From the NCBI GenBank assembly GCA_936432065.2, contig OW386290.2, positions 143,541,677 through 143,605,676 of the forward strand: 64,000 nucleotides of DNA, read 5' to 3'. The translations under genes were made by a program, and so were the position numbers. This DNA is from Rutpela maculata. Its lineage: Eukaryota; Arthropoda; Insecta; Coleoptera; Cerambycidae. Below, in pieces: positions 44,549-55,126 of this stretch. The notes under the pieces are model-generated. The model was not told where the DNA came from. It ran no database searches and worked only from the letters and a program-made list of their open reading frames with translations. Positions within the stretch are counted from its first letter, which is position 1; the number at the start of each line of letters is the position of its first letter.

Positions 44549-46580
44549 AAGGGCATAGCCGGATAAGTAGGGTGAAACGGCCCCCGGCCCTATCTTCATT
44601 GAGAGAAGGAATAGTTAGCAACAAGTGAAGGGAACAATTTTGCAAAATATTAACGCAAAAGGGTGGCGCGTTTCACGGGGTGACGAGGAGGATGAAATCC
44701 AAAGGACCATTTTTTTGTGCCAAATTTTGGAAAAAATATATGTTGGACAAGTATTGGAGAGGATTCTCAGTCAATTTGGGAAGGAACTAAGGGCGAGAAG
44801 ACATCGGTATACTTTTCAAATATTTTTAAGGGTAACTTCCCCTCGTTGCACCACATTCAAAATTTTTTTGTAGCGTCTACTTTCACCTCCATATAACATA
44901 TTTTTTTCGCAGCGTGGTCGGAACATTACGTCATAGTGAAAAAAAATCACGTCCGTGGTCTTTCGAGACTGGTAGTCTATGTAATGAAGGCAGAAAGAGT
45001 GTAAATATTTCGTGCAAAGACGAGAGTACCTTTTCCTCCCGTTTTCGAGGGTGCTAAACACGATGGAAGTGGTGGGAGAAGTTTTTGACTGCCGCAACCC
45101 CCTGAAACAGCCAAAAACCACCCTTTATGTTTTCATACATAAACGGGTCTGGGGAGCGATTTATCGACGGGTTATACTTGAAATAACATGGAAGGGGGTC
45201 ATAGAGTAAGTGGAATCCAGACAGCAGGCCTAGGGGGTTGATTGAGCCCTCCTGAGACCAGGGGTGGAAAATCATTTTTTTTCAAATGATTCGGTTCATA
45301 TGATGATCAGCTACCCCCGTTTTTGGGGTAGCTGATCATAGGAAAAATATTAATTTTTTGCTCCAACCCCTCGTCATCCTTCAAACGGGCAGAAACCACC
45401 AGAAAGCATGCTATCCAGGATTTACGGCACATGGTCGTTATTTCTGTGCATATCCCTTAATTTTTCACGGAAAAGAAGGTGGTAGCGACCTCGGGGGCTG
45501 CTTCCAATGGGTATAAAATTCATTATGTAATTTTTATCGTGATCAGCGCCTGCGAAAACGGGGGAGGGCGTATTGCCGATCCAAAGTGTAATTAATGAAT
45601 TTTACACCCCTTGGAATGGTTGAAGCAACCCCCGAGGTCGATGCCACCTTCTCTTCCGTGAAAGATAAAGGGATATGCAGAGGAATAATGATCATGTGCC
45701 GAAAAACTTGTAAATCCTGTACAGCATGCTTTCTGGTGTGTGTGTGTGGGGGGTGGTTTCTGCCCGTTTGATGGATGAATAGGGGTTGAAGCTAAAAAAT
45801 GAATATTTTTCTCGTGATCGGCGACCCCGAAAACGGGAGGATACGCGTTTGAACCGAATCATTAAAAAAAAATTATTCCACCCCTCGGGAGGGTTTAATA
45901 AACCCCCTCGGCCTGCTGTCTGGATTCCACCTACTCTATAACCCTCTTCCATTTTATTTCAAGTATAACCCGTCGATAAATCACTCCCAGTCCCGTTTAT
46001 ATATGGAAACATAAAAGGATCATCCATAAAAGGGGTGGTATTTGGCCGTTTCAGGGGGTTGCGGCGGTCAAAAACTTCTTCCACCACTTCCATCATGTTC
46101 AGCACCCTCGAAAATGGGAGGGAAAGGTAATCTCGTCTTTGCACGAAATATTTACTCTTTCTACCTTCATTACGCATAGACTACTAGTCTCGAAAGACCA
46201 CGGACGTGATTTTTTTCACTATGACGTAATATTCCGACCACGCTGCGAAAAAATATGTTATATGTGGGTGAAAGTAGACGCTACAAAAAACTTTTGAATG
46301 TGATACAACGAGGGGAAGTTATCCTTAAAAATATTTGAAAAATATACCGATGTCTTCTCGCCCTTAGCTCTTTCCCAAATTAACCGACAGTTGTTTCTGA
46401 GAATCCTATCCAATAATTGGTCCTTTGGATTTCATCCCCCTCGTCACCCCGTGAAACGCGCCACCCTTTTGCGTTAATATTTTGCAAAATTGTTCCCTTC
46501 ACTTGTTGCTAACTATATTCCTTCTCTCAATGCAGATAGGACCGGGGGCCGTTTCACGCTACTTATCCGGCTATGCCCTT
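44549..46580. mobile_element. 2.03 kb palindromic foldback element
   Basis: The whole element is one inverted repeat: AAGGGCATAGCCGG at 44549 pairs with CCGGCTATGCCCTT ending 46580, and pairing continues with scattered differences to about 45530 / 45586, leaving a loop of about 55 bp. Examples are GGGTGGCGCGTTTCACGGGG (44660) with CCCCGTGAAACGCGCCACCC (46447) and GACCTCGGGGGCTGCTTCCA (45487) with its diverged partner near 45625. Short frames on both strands mirror each other and are not genes. It splits a LINE. Removing it with one TA (or AAT) rejoins that LINE in frame. The superfamily is unknown. Confidence 0.9.
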
Positions 46581-47290
46581 TATTAAGAAAATCTGTTAGC
46601 CTTTCTTTTAAACATTTTTCAAAAATTTTGGCTATATTTGAGATGAGGGAAATAGGCCTGTAGTCTGCAATTTCTAGACGACTTTCACATTTGTGAATCG
46701 GAATAACAACACTTTCCTTAAAGGCTTTCGGAACAATTCCTGTATTAAATATGCTATTAATTATACGTACCAATGGTTTTATTATACATAAATGAATATG
46801 TTTAATTATTTTAGTTGTTATACTATCATTGCCTGAGGACAGTTATTTTTAGGTCAACAATTTTTGAAATTATTTCATTTTCATCTACTTTTCTCAAATA
46901 CATTGATACATTATTTTGGTTCTCATTTATACAAATGTTATAATTGTTGAATTGTAACTCATTAGCCATTTTAATACTTACATTTATATAATATTCGTTA
47001 AACATATCAGCGACTTCTTTGTTGTCATTTATTGTACTTCTGTTATCATCCTGTATGGTAATGTCTTTATGTTTAATATTATTATTTCCTAGTTCTTTTA
47101 CTACATCCCATGTCTTTTTTATATTATTCCCTGCCTCTGTTACCTTATTAGAATAAAAGTCATGCATTGTTTTTGTGAGCAGCGAGTTCAATGTATTTCA
47201 GTATCTTTTATAATTGTTTTTTAAATCAATATTATTCTTAACTTTCAGATATACTTGTTTTTAATTTGTCTCTTCTATTAATTGATTTTA
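46581..47290 (-). pseudogene. LINE, upstream part of the copy split by the palindrome
   Basis: On the minus strand: LLTKTMHDFYSNKVTEAGNN (47180), KKTWDVVKELGNNNIK, EVADMFNEYYINVSIKMANE, YLRKVDENEIISKIVDLK, then after a frame change IINSIFNTGIVPKAFKESVV, IPIHKCESRLEIADYRPISL and IFEKCLKERLTDFLN, where the palindrome begins. These are the region before the reverse transcriptase and its first motifs in Jockey/CR1-like LINEs. The endonuclease domain is missing, so the copy is 5'-truncated at about 47290. Confidence 0.85.
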
Positions 47291-47810
47291 TAAGTCCTAT
47301 TGTGATATACTAAAAGTTTTCTCTGATTTTAACACTGCATTGTCACTTTACTACCAACAGCAGAATTTAAATACTTGATTCTATCTGCGATTTAGTATTA
47401 TAACGAGGAAACACTTGAATGAATTTGAATTATATAATTAATATTTGGTAGGCTCTATGATCCGATGAGTTTGTGAGAAATTCTAATTACTAGCAGTGGT
47501 AATTAAGTCGGCTACTTATAATCTCCCTTCTTGAGGATGTCTTTGATAATTTAGATCTCTGAGTATTATTTCAGCATCCAGCATTTTCTCTCGCAAACAA
47601 TCAATCATCTCGTTCTGTTACAAATGTAATACTGCTGGGATTATAATAATGATTTAAAATTCGTAATAAAATTATCGAATAGTAATTAAGAATTAACACG
47701 TAGTTACTACTTATTAATAAGCTATTATACCCTTGACGAGCTGGTATAATCACTTCGGTGTTTCGACTGGATCCAACAATGCAAAATACAATACAGCTAC
47801 TATTTTATGA
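47291..47810. other. No gene recognised
   Basis: AT-rich DNA between the LINE and the next DNA transposon. Confidence 0.5.
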
Positions 47811-49003
47811 TATACCAGGTCTAACAAGATCATGGTACACCTCCTTTTCTCCTTTAGATTTGAAGGTAATTGATTTAAATTTGGGATATCCTATATACAT
47901 AAGAACCCGCACTTTTTGACATGTAAACGATTTAATTTCGATTTTTAAATGGAACACCCTGTATATTATTGAATTTTTGAATTCTGCGTAATTCTGAATT
48001 CAACGATACCAAATAAGTGACATTTAAAACGCCAATATTTTTTATAATATAATTTTTAGTTCTCCATTTAAGTGTGCCATGACGGTCCCGATTTATTCTA
48101 AATGACCCGTGTAATGCTAGAAAAATCGAAATCCCGTCAAAAACACTAAATTACGTGATTTATGAGCAAATAAATTTCATCAAAATGGTTTTTGGGGCAA
48201 AACTCAATTTTTTCAAATGGAACCATATTGGTACCGTGATACCATTTATTAGTACTATTAATAAGGAATTTATTCGTCGTCGTATTAAAATGTGCGATAA
48301 ATAAAAACAAAATTAGTGTCACTTCCGGCGAAACCGGAAGTGAAAAAAAATCACTTGTATGCCAAAACGTGCCGCTTATTATGTATATAACCACCTTATC
48401 ACAAACGGTTTTTATACCAGAAAAACGGATTTTACGTACTATAGCAGGTTTACTCTGTCGAGACGCTTTTGTGGAACATAAAGTTCTTACTCTAACATGT
48501 TTGTTTATATTCGAAATGTGTGTTTATATATTTAAAAATAAACATAAGTATAACCTCAACAAAGATATACATGACGCATATACTAGACATAAAAATGATA
48601 TTCATGTGCCCATTTCTAAATTGACAATCACCAATAAATCTCCAAACTACTTGGGGCTGAAATTGTTCAATCATTTGCCAGAAGAATTGAAACAAAATAA
48701 TATTAACTTAGTTCATTTACAAAAAAAAAATGAAATTGTTCTTAGTGGCTAAATGTTTTTATTCGTTGTCTGAGTTTCTTTTCATATAGATTAAGTTAAT
48801 TTAAGTCACACTTAATTTTATCTTTCTTTTATTTGTACCAATTGTAACTGTTTTTACCACTGACTATTGTTATACAATTTGTAATTGTCCAATAACAAAA
48901 TAAATCAATTTGAATTTGAATAGGATATCCCAAATTTCAGTCAATTACCTTCAAAAATAAAGGAGAAAAGGGGGTGTATCATGATCTTGTTACACCCGGT
49001 ATA
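47811..49003. mobile_element. ~1.2 kb DNA transposon with a LINE fragment inserted
   Basis: TACCAGGTCTAACAAGATCA from 47811 and its near-complement ending CCGGTA at 49001 begin inverted repeats of about 80 bp (TCCTTTTCTCCTTTA; GAAGGTAATTGA; GGGATATCCTA). TA flanks suggest a mariner-type target. The interior at 47900-48390 is non-coding and has AAATGGAACACCCTGTATAT. A LINE 3' fragment (48408-48927) fills the interior up to the right repeat. Confidence 0.8.
48408..48927 (+). pseudogene. LINE C-terminal fragment with 3' end
   Basis: TVFIPEKRILRTIAGL, VLTLTCLFIFEMCVYIFKNK, DIHDAYTRHKNDIHVPISKL and YLGLKLFNHLPEELKQ form the standard C-terminal end of Jockey/CR1-like LINE polyproteins. A 3' UTR ends AAATAAATCAATTTGAATTTG. 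It is inserted just inside the right terminal repeat of the DNA transposon, 5'-truncated, with its frame otherwise open for about 110 codons. Confidence 0.8.
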
Positions 49004-49039
49004 TATCATTTTCATATTTTTCCATGGACTAAAACTTAA

Positions 49040-49330
49040 ACTGCTTGGCTTTCAAAATCCTGCTCCAACCTTAGTTACTCATTATTTAAGCAACTGATGG
49101 GAGACAGTAGATTTTCATCCAAATTAGAAATCTTATCAGGAGCACCTCAAGGTTCCATCTTAGGTACACTCTTTTTTTAATATATATGCCGCAGATATAT
49201 TAATGTCTATACAAACTTACAATGTTCAAGCTTATACCGATGACATCCAAATAGGCTCATTTAACAATTTTTTATTATTATATATTCTGAAAGAGCTTGG
49301 TGAGTATAGTAAGTATGCCAAAAATTAGAA
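49040..49330 (+). pseudogene. LINE reverse transcriptase fragment
   Basis: QLMGDSRFSSKLEILSGAPQ with GSILGT, then after a frame change IYAADILMSIQTYNVQAYTD and DIQIGSF. These are the PQG motif and a degraded catalytic block (YTDD in place of YADD). Only about 90 codons remain. Confidence 0.75.
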
Positions 49331-50391
49331 TTTACTGACGCCGCCTTCATGTATAAAAAAATTATTAAAGTCGGCGCGCTTAAAAACGCTCGGGATAACC
49401 ATGTAGTCGAGTTGTGACGTCAGATGGCTGAACCGCCCAGTGAACACGGCTGTGAATGCAAGTTAGTAGAGTAAAATCTGGAAGTAAAGTCGCTTAGTTT
49501 TCGAGAAAAAAAAAACCGGCGTAGAAACCAGACTTAGTGGGATTCTTTAGTAAGATAATCGTGTACACGAAATCATTTTTTACGACATTTTTTGGTGGTC
49601 GAGAAGTTTTTTATTTCGGAAAAACTCAAAAAAATAAGATTTTGAATGAAATATGTTTTTTAACGTCTCCACCGCTATATCTCTGAAAATATTTGTGCTA
49701 TCAAGCTATTTTTTTTTAGATTAAAGTAGACACAATAGCGCTTCGAACAACGTCCCACGTGAACTCGATTTATTTTTTTTTAAGTTGGAAAAATAATAGG
49801 AAACTCAAACTTGTTATTTTCAGTAGCTTAATTTTAGACAATCGGGAAAAAAATTTATTTATGAAAATTTGTAAATACATGCTGCGTACAAATTGAAGCC
49901 AATAGTTGAAAAAAGTTTTTAGGATAAAAATTTTTCATGTTCCGTTCATAGTATTGAGTCGGCGATATTTTTTAACCGGCCAAAGTCATATTCTTCGCGC
50001 TCGGCTGTAGCAAGCCTGCCGACTGCAACGATCTGAGGGTTCCGGTCGGGGTGTATGTAATAGTTTAACTTATATCAATAGATACAAAACCAGTAGTGAT
50101 CAAAATCATCTAGGGGATCAATATTATTGTTCAATATTTCATATATTGTACAGTAGTATTGATCATATGTTGTTAATATTATGAAATTGTACAATAAATA
50201 TAAAATAGTCTCCTTTTAATAATAAAAAGATAAATATCAATCAGTGTTACTAACTACCCACCTAATTAGTAAGTTTATTAGACATTTTTAAATGAATGAA
50301 AGTAAAAACGTACGCATAAAATGAGTTTTATTGTTGAAATAAATTTTATATTTGGATAGATAAATATGTAGTATGTAGTTTATGTAGGCCC

Positions 50392-50643
50392 TACATTAAT
50401 AGCATTCTAATTCGTTCATATATGCCTCGAAATCTTTAATAATGTTGTTACAAGAACGGCATTTGCACTCGTTGCAACATTTTAGGCCTTCCTTAAAACA
50501 AGCACATTTTCGATTGTTACATTAATAGCATTCTAATTCGTTCATATCTGCCTCGAAATCTTTAATAATGTTGTTACAGGAACGGCATTTGCACTCGTTG
50601 CAACATTTTAGGCCTTCCTTAAAACAAGCACATTTTCGATTGT
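50392..50643. repeat. 126 bp direct tandem duplication
   Basis: 50392-50517 and 50518-50643 are almost identical (three or four differences). The unit covers the end of the CXC-type frame, including its stop codon, and its length is a multiple of three. The high identity shows that the duplication is recent compared with the rest of the element. Confidence 0.95.
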
Positions 50644-50830
50644 CACAATTTTTATCCGAACAATGAATACTTAAGTAATGATTTTCGACAACCGCCACTT
50701 CTACGGGACTAATCTGACCAGCCCTGCATGCGAGGTGTATTAATTGCGTCCCAATGTCGCATTTAGCGCTGATAAAAAAAATCGCTGTTGCCAAACGATA
50801 CACTTTAGGAAAAAATATATTGTTTCAAAA
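50522..50830 (-). pseudogene. CXC-type cysteine-rich protein C-terminus
   Basis: On the minus strand: FFPKVYRLATAIFF, CDIGTQLIHLACRAGQISP, VEVAVVENHYLSIHCSD, KNCDNRKCACFKEGLKCC and NECKCRSCNN, ending in acidic DFEADMNELECY and a stop. The C-x4-C-x-C...C-C-x2-C-x-C-x2-C spacing fits a CXC (Tesmin/TSO1-like) zinc domain. The frame is open upstream to about 50830 and has no supported start codon (GTG precedes YRLAT), so it is a fragment. KVYRLAT before a Cys tail also occurs at the end of some integrase-type transposon proteins, an alternative origin. An extra copy of the last 42 codons follows downstream. Confidence 0.65.
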
Positions 50831-51340
50831 ACTTTTGTGATTATTAGGCTTTATTTTCTTCGCTGCATGTATGTAAATATTTTCAAAAATAAAAAAGTTT
50901 ATCGATTGATGATTTTAATACATAAAATATATTATTTTTAGTTTACCTGATTTTTAGAGAAATGAAAGTGCGAATTGTGCCCAAACTGTTTATATTGGTA
51001 AAAGCGCTACAGTGTGTGCTTCAATTTGACACAAAACAAATTTCGGTGCCTTTAATAGTGTTAAAGATATGGCGGTGGAAACAAAAAAAAAACAATTTTA
51101 TTTAAAAATACATTTTTTGCACTTTTAATTGATTTAAAAAGTTCGAGACCACAAAAAAATGTAAAATATGATTTCATATGCCCGGTTACGTACTCAAAGG
51201 AACCTAATATGTTTGACCTGGTTCTACGCCAAAAAAAAAACGACACGATAGACTTACGAAATCGCTGCTCTAATATAGGTATCGGCGCACGCCAAGTGAC
51301 GTCACTCTACGGACTGTTGGCCGGCCGAGCGTGTTTCTAT

Positions 51341-51842
51341 TCAAATGCGAATATCTCTGTGGCTATTGATTCAATTGAGCTGAAATTTTTTTCTGAGGCT
51401 ATTGGTTTGTTATACTTTAAAATGAGGAAGAAAAAGTAGGAAACTGCTATATCACTAAATGACCCTTTTTATTAGTCTTCATTCTGAAGATTGTCCACAG
51501 GCATTTGACTTCAAGTTAAATAATAAAAAATTATTACCTTTTGAATATAATTAAAAGTTAAATTCTAATAAATCACTTTTATTTGAGAATAAAGATAATA
51601 TTCAGTATTTGTGAAATCATTTAAATAAACATAGTGGTGGTGATCCTCTACAGATTGTGGATTTATGCAGGAATCTTGGTGTCTTTCTTGAAGTACAGTA
51701 AGCGAAACAGTAAAAATGGTAAAATTCCCGGCCCGGAAACGATGAAAGGAATTTCCTTATTTTTTTGCAATATACTTTATAAAATATGTACATCAAAATC
51801 TATATTCTCGCATTACCTGCTTTTTATTTTTAAGGATGATAA
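51341..51842. other. No gene recognised
   Basis: AT-rich DNA between the CXC element and a minisatellite. Confidence 0.5.
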
Positions 51843-52213
51843 AAACTGAAAAATTAATAAGCATAATTTTACGAAAAAATTAACGATAATCCATATACTT
51901 ATGTTTCTGAGGTCGCTGAATATGACTGTGAGGTCAAAACTTATGAGACGAAAATATTAATGGTTGAAGTCAGCCTTAAATACTGAAAAATTAATGTCTT
52001 CTAATTTTACGAATAAAATCACGAAAATCCAGATACTCATGTTTTTGAGGTCGCTGAATATGATTATGAGATCAAAAGATAGGAAAGACGAGAATATTAA
52101 GGGTTGAAACCACCCTTAAATACTGAAAAATTAATAATTCTAATGTTATAAAAAATTCACGAAAATCCATATATTTATGTTTTTTTAGGTCGGCGAATAT
52201 GATTATGAGGTCT
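51843..52213. repeat. Minisatellite of ~138 bp, 2.7 copies
   Basis: ACTGAAAAATTAAT starts units at 51845, 51983 and 52121. Each contains ATCCA(T/G)ATA, ATG(T)TT--GAGGTCGC(G)TGAATATGA and GAGGTC/GAGATC, and the first two also GGTTGAA...CCTTAAAT. Copies differ by about 15%. Confidence 0.85.
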
Positions 52214-53344
52214 AAATTTATTTTAAAAAATGGTAGATTAAAAATGGTTACAAAAGAGTATAGTAATATGTCTAATTTTATTAAAAATACAGATTGTTAT
52301 AATTAAATCAAATTAATACAGTTAAGTGAACTAATTAAATAACATTTTTAATATAGATATTTAAAATGCGCGTACAAACTGGAAAGTTTCAACATTATTT
52401 CAAACTGTCATATCTCTGGAAGGGTTTGTCGTAGGAAAAGAAATAAAAACTCAAATTCTTCGTTTTTTTATAAACTTCATTTCATTCTTATAGCATGTTT
52501 TTATCAATCTTATAGTTTTTGTGATATTTCAATTTTAAATAAATAATTTTCTTACGTATGCGCTCAAGCGCCATCTTTAAACCTTTATATCTCTGGAACA
52601 GTTTGTCGTAGGAAAATAAATAAAAAAAAAACTATTCGTTTTTTATAAGCTTCATTTTTGTACTCTTACCATTGTTTTATAAAAAATATTTTCTGAGCAA
52701 TTTCCAAAAACCCGATTTTTAAAAAAAATTATGAAAATTTTCATTATTGAAAATGGGTACAGAATGAAAAACAATTATTTTAAAAACTCTAAAAAATTTG
52801 AGCATGTTAGTAATAATATGCATTACTTAACAATATCTAGAAGGATTTTTAAATAATTTGAATTAATAAGAAATTAGAGCAATAAAACTAAAAAAAAATG
52901 GCGCCTAAATTTTTAATGTGCTGCTTTTTTGTTTGTGATTTTTTTAATTTTCATTATAAAAGGTCGTAATATGTCTCAATGCAAAGAAAATTTTAATACC
53001 TTTAATTTTTACAAAAATAATATTTTTCATAGTTGTAGATTTTGAGTAATTTTGGATTTTAACGTCGTATATTTTTTCTGACAGTTTCGGCGCCATTTTG
53101 AAAATGCCATATTTCCAAAACTAAACATCAGAGAAAAAAAAAGAAAAAAACCATTCGATTTGTTATCGTAAAAGCTTTAATTTTGTACCCTTGCATTTTT
53201 TTTTATTAAAGTCCACATTTTTCGAGTAATTTAAAAAAAGTCTAGGAATACTGATTTTAAGGGGTGAAAATTGCAATTTTCAGTTCACAATATCTCGAAA
53301 AATATGCATATTAGTAAAAATGTGTATAAGACCTTTCTTTCTTT
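52214..53344. other. Degenerate repeats, no gene
   Basis: A motif TATCTCTGGAA-GTTTGTCGTAGGAAAA followed by TTCGTTTTTTATAA-CTTCATTT appears near 52411 and 52588, and more weakly near 53110. This suggests an old tandem repeat of roughly 180 bp with long A/T spacers. Nothing coding. Confidence 0.45.
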
Positions 53345-54651
53345 TAATTTGACTCTCTTTGTGAAAAGCTTAAATATTTTGGTATAAGTGGCAGTGCTTT
53401 ACTATTTTTTCAAAACTACTTAAGTCATAGATACCAGCGTATTGTAAATAATGGCCTGTTTTCCAGTTTTAAATCGGTCGATGCTGGTGTTCCGCAAGGC
53501 AGTATTTTAGGCCCTCTTTTATTTTCAATCTATACCTCCGACTTCAGCAATTTTCTCCAAACATGCAATGTTCATCAATATGCTGATGATACTCAAATAT
53601 ATCTTTCATTCGACTTTACTGAAATAGGCACTGCAGTAAATAATATTAATTCCGATGTAAATACTATTACCGATGTTTCAAGTGCTCATAGTTTAGTTCT
53701 GAACGAAAAAAAAACGAGTTACTAGTTTTTGGTACTCAAAATGTTTTAATAGAAAATAATCCATTCTTTAATATTACCCTAAATGGACAAAAGTTAACTC
53801 CCAAACAAGAATGCAAAAACTTAGGTATTTATTTTGATGTGCAGCTCAGATTTACAATGCATGTAAACTACTTAATTAAAAAATCATATGGTAAGCTTAA
53901 ATCTTTTTATATGCATAAAGATGTACTAGACCCTGGTGTAAAACTCAAGCTCTGTGACTCCTTGATCTTGTCTACTCTTTCCTACTGCGACATACTCTAT
54001 TGGCCAGCATTAACTAAGCGAGACCGCCTAATATAAGCCTACAAAAAATTCAGTATTCCTGTATTCGTTACTGTTATAGTCTTAGGAAGTTTGACCATAT
54101 CTCCGCGAAAATTGCAGACTCAGGTTGGCTCCTATTACAAGAAAGGTTCTTACTTCATCTATCATGTTTAACATTCAAAATAAATTTACATCGGGAACCA
54201 ACTCATCTCTACAATAAACTACTGAAAGGGTCAAATGCGCATAGTCGCAACACCCGACACTGCAATCTATACACTGTTCCTAAGCACAGAACCTCGCAAT
54301 TCCAAAAATCTTTCTCTTATAATGCTACGAAAGTCTATAATAAACTCCCCCCTGACATCAAAATATGCTCCAGCGTAGTTTCATTTCGGAAAAATGTAAA
54401 AAAATATCTACTACAACAAAGGCCGTAATTCTTATTTCTTCTTCTTTTTTTTTCTGTACTCTGTAAACTTTCTGTATGAAAAGACATCATTGTGTTGTTT
54501 TATTTATTTACAAATAATGTGAATAATATCTTATTGATGGTTGCGTGGAAGAACGAGAAATCGAACGTCGCCATCACAATAAATAATAACTTATATTGTA
54601 TTATAACAAAAAGAAATAAAGACGTTATTTATTTATTTATTTATTTATTAT
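53345..54651 (+). pseudogene. Jockey/CR1-like LINE, 3' half with tail
   Basis: From 53370: KYFGISGSALLFFQNYLSHR, SVDAGVPQGSILGPLLFSIY, CNVHQYADDTQIYLSFDF (catalytic Asp pair), SAHSLVLNEKK, a frameshift in an A run at 53708-53716, then LGIYFDVQLRFTMHVNYLIK and LILSTLSYCDILYWPALTKR. After further frame changes the C-terminus follows (NTRHCNLYTVPKHRTSQFQK; SYNATKVYNKLPPDIK) and stops near 54428. The 3' UTR ends AATAAAGACGTTATTTATTT in a (TTTA)n tail at 54627-54651. Unlike three other LINE copies in this window, the part between YADD and the C-terminus is retained. The 5' half is missing. Confidence 0.9.
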
Positions 54652-54941
54652 GTGTATATTTTCTTTTTTTTTTGCGACAATCCCTAAGAAAGGGTGGACA
54701 CCACCCCTAACCAAAAAGCAGGAAAAATGACAATATAGGTTCTAATGAACATACTTTATGAAGCATGTTGAAGAAAAAAATTTGGAAATTCATTACGTAC
54801 TTTTCGGGCTGCGATGAAGAGCATGAAAAAAAGTTGATTAAAAAAATCTTCTTCGTCATTGAAAATATTATATTCTGGTCATTTTCTCAGTGTGAAATTC
54901 GAAATTAAAAAGAATGCTCTGTGAATCTCAAGTTTAAGACA

Positions 54942-55126
54942 ATTACTTCCGCATTCTGGAAGTATAATAACGGTAAAAAAAATGTTTTTTTTGTTTAAAT
55001 AGGCTTAGAGTGTCATAGAACGGCGACATTTTAAGTTTGAGCAAAACAAAATCGATCTATCTGTAACTTTTTTTTATGCGCACGATTACTCTGGAACAGT
55101 TCATGATATTGACTTGACATTTGGTA
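54942..55126 (+). repeat. Copy of the ~650 bp dispersed repeat, 5' end only
   Basis: ATTACTTCCGCATTCTGGAA, TTTAAGTTTGAGCAAAAC, a short CTATCTGTAAC remnant of the GTCT tract, GCACGATTACTCTGGAAC and TTGACTTGACATTTGGTA, where similarity ends. Confidence 0.85.

Larger units (their letters stand above)
49383..51340 (-). mobile_element. Second long-inverted-repeat element with a CXC tail
   Basis: About 49383-49640 and 51115-51340 are imperfect inverted repeats of 230-250 bp. Shared elements in order from each end are CGCTCGG, GTGACGTCA, an A/T run with GGCGTAGAA(A)CCAG, a TTAG-G-TTC-TT block, GAAATCAT-TTTTAC and a TGGT--TCGA block. The ends are not related in sequence to those of the element at 27501-29940. 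Interior coding sequence is limited to a CXC-type tail on the minus strand. Limits are approximate and no target duplication was found. Confidence 0.6.

Noticed and set aside
44600..46200. Several 65-100 codon frames on both strands
   Set aside because: They lie in the two arms of the large palindrome and mirror each other; none has a recognisable domain.
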